Origin: Spirochaetota bacterium
Lineage (GTDB): Bacteria; Spirochaetota; UBA4802; UBA5550
NCBI GenBank assembly: GCA_016928865.1
Contig: JAFGJX010000007.1
Coordinates: 1 to 35,225 of the forward strand
Direction: 5' to 3'
DNA: 35,225 nucleotides
The notes under the pieces: model-generated
Told to the model about the DNA's origin: nothing
The model's input: only the letters and a program-made list of their open reading frames with translations
The model's database searches: none
Part shown: positions 34,669 to 35,225 of the stretch, in pieces
How positions within the stretch are numbered: the first letter of the stretch is position 1
Layout: each line of letters starts with the position of its first letter
Made by a program: the position numbers and the translations under genes

Positions 34669-35225
34669 TTGGGACGTGTTAAAGAAGATTATTATGAACA
34701 AGTAGATAGAGGATATTTTAATATTGATGATAAAAATGTATGTGCAGATTGTTTTTATGATTATTCAATCATAAATTTTATTAAAGACAATGCCGGACAT
34801 AAAAAATGCGACTATTGTGGAAGTATATCTGAAGTACCAATAGCTGCAGAGATGAATGATGTTCTAGCTATAATAATGGAGGGTATATTTTCAGAATGGG
34901 GAGATCCTAGTGATGAGGGTATAGGATGGGAATCGAGTGAAGGTGGATGGCAGGGGGAAGTACTAGATTCATATGATTTAATATATGATGAAGAAATTAT
35001 TCCTACTAGCAATAATAAAATATTAGAGGATATTCTCGAATCAATTCAAGAAAGACAATGGTGCAAAAGAAATTATTATGGCTTGAGAACTGAGAATATT
35101 CTGATATCTAGCTGGAGTTATTTTTCGAAACTAGTTAAACATAAAATGCGGTATGTGTTTTTCCGTTCAAATGAAAAAAAAGATGAACTTTATGAAGAAA
35201 GTATACCACCTTCAATTATGTTGGA
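34669..35225 (+). CDS. RES-type toxin-like protein, N-terminal HEPN/RES domain (3' end outside window)
   Basis: The frame starts at TTG 34669, the only start after an in-frame TGA at 34654, with a GAGG ribosome site seven bases upstream. It stays open to the window edge (185 residues so far). The N-terminus MGRVKEDYYEQVDRGYF, then C25-x2-C28 (CADC) and C47-x2-C50 (CDYC), then ILESIQERQWCKR match the HEPN/RES N-terminal domain 1 seen before RES domains. RES toxins degrade NAD+ or modify its metabolism and are usually paired with an Xre-type antitoxin; here the RES domain itself would lie beyond the edge. Two CxxC pairs suggest a zinc ribbon. It follows gajB on the same strand with AT-rich composition, so it is part of the same island. 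Confidence 0.7.
   Translation, partial: MGRVKEDYYEQVDRGYFNIDDKNVCADCFYDYSIINFIKDNAGHKKCDYCGSISEVPIAAEMNDVLAIIMEGIFSEWGDPSDEGIGWESSEGGWQGEVLDSYDLIYDEEIIPTSNNKILEDILESIQERQWCKRNYYGLRTENILISSWSYFSKLVKHKMRYVFFRSNEKKDELYEESIPPSIML

Overview
The window most likely comes from a free-living, motile, Gram-negative-type bacterium. My best guess is a spirochaete (Spirochaetota, leptospira-like). This rests on a stand-alone motA-motB stator pair, several signal-peptide or lipobox proteins with relaxed lipoboxes, a FecR/anti-sigma protein, NHL-repeat and beta-barrel envelope proteins, and a GC-rich core (well above 50% by eye). The assignment is an inference; a deltaproteobacterium or related lineage is not excluded. 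No rRNA, tRNA or CRISPR array was seen.

Layout. (1) 1-3468: the end of a TPR protein, a motB-motA stator operon on the minus strand and a membrane-anchored diguanylate cyclase. (2) 3782-6572: a sulfur-assimilation operon, metY-cysK-Rrf2 regulator. It is preceded by a promoter whose -10 element sits inside a perfect 17-bp inverted repeat, probably the operator of the Rrf2 protein encoded last in the operon. (3) 6674-13096: a copper/silver-type efflux operon, YHS protein-cusC-cusB-cusA, with its own palindromic operator candidate. (4) 13344-18007: five envelope genes (DUF2279-like protein, two PAP2-type phosphatases, a beta-barrel-like protein, a DUF3943 protein), all with signal peptides. (5) 18249-22438: a minus-strand ECF sigma operon. 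The sigma factor is followed by a fused zinc-finger anti-sigma/FecR membrane protein, an envelope protein sharing a small repeat module with it, and an NHL beta-propeller lipoprotein. (6) 22604-24745: small membrane, lipoprotein and secreted genes of unknown role, with GC-rich intergenic hairpins. (7) 24786-35225 (right edge): a defence island. It holds a PD-(D/E)XK-like protein, a complete type I restriction-modification operon (hsdR-hsdM-hsdS), a Gabija system (gajA-gajB) whose first gene overlaps the end of hsdS, and the start of a RES-type (HEPN/RES N-terminal domain) protein.

Composition. Regions 1-6 and hsdR-hsdM are GC-rich. The two target-recognition domains of HsdS, the Gabija pair and the RES gene are strongly AT-rich, whereas the conserved central and C-terminal segments of hsdS keep GC-rich codon use. 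The island is therefore a mosaic assembled in steps.

The most notable points are the Gabija pair translationally nested into the hsd operon, the nuclease-like gene placed before hsdR, the five-gene PAP2/DUF2279/DUF3943 envelope cluster, the sigma/FecR operon with its shared module, and the two operator-like palindromes.
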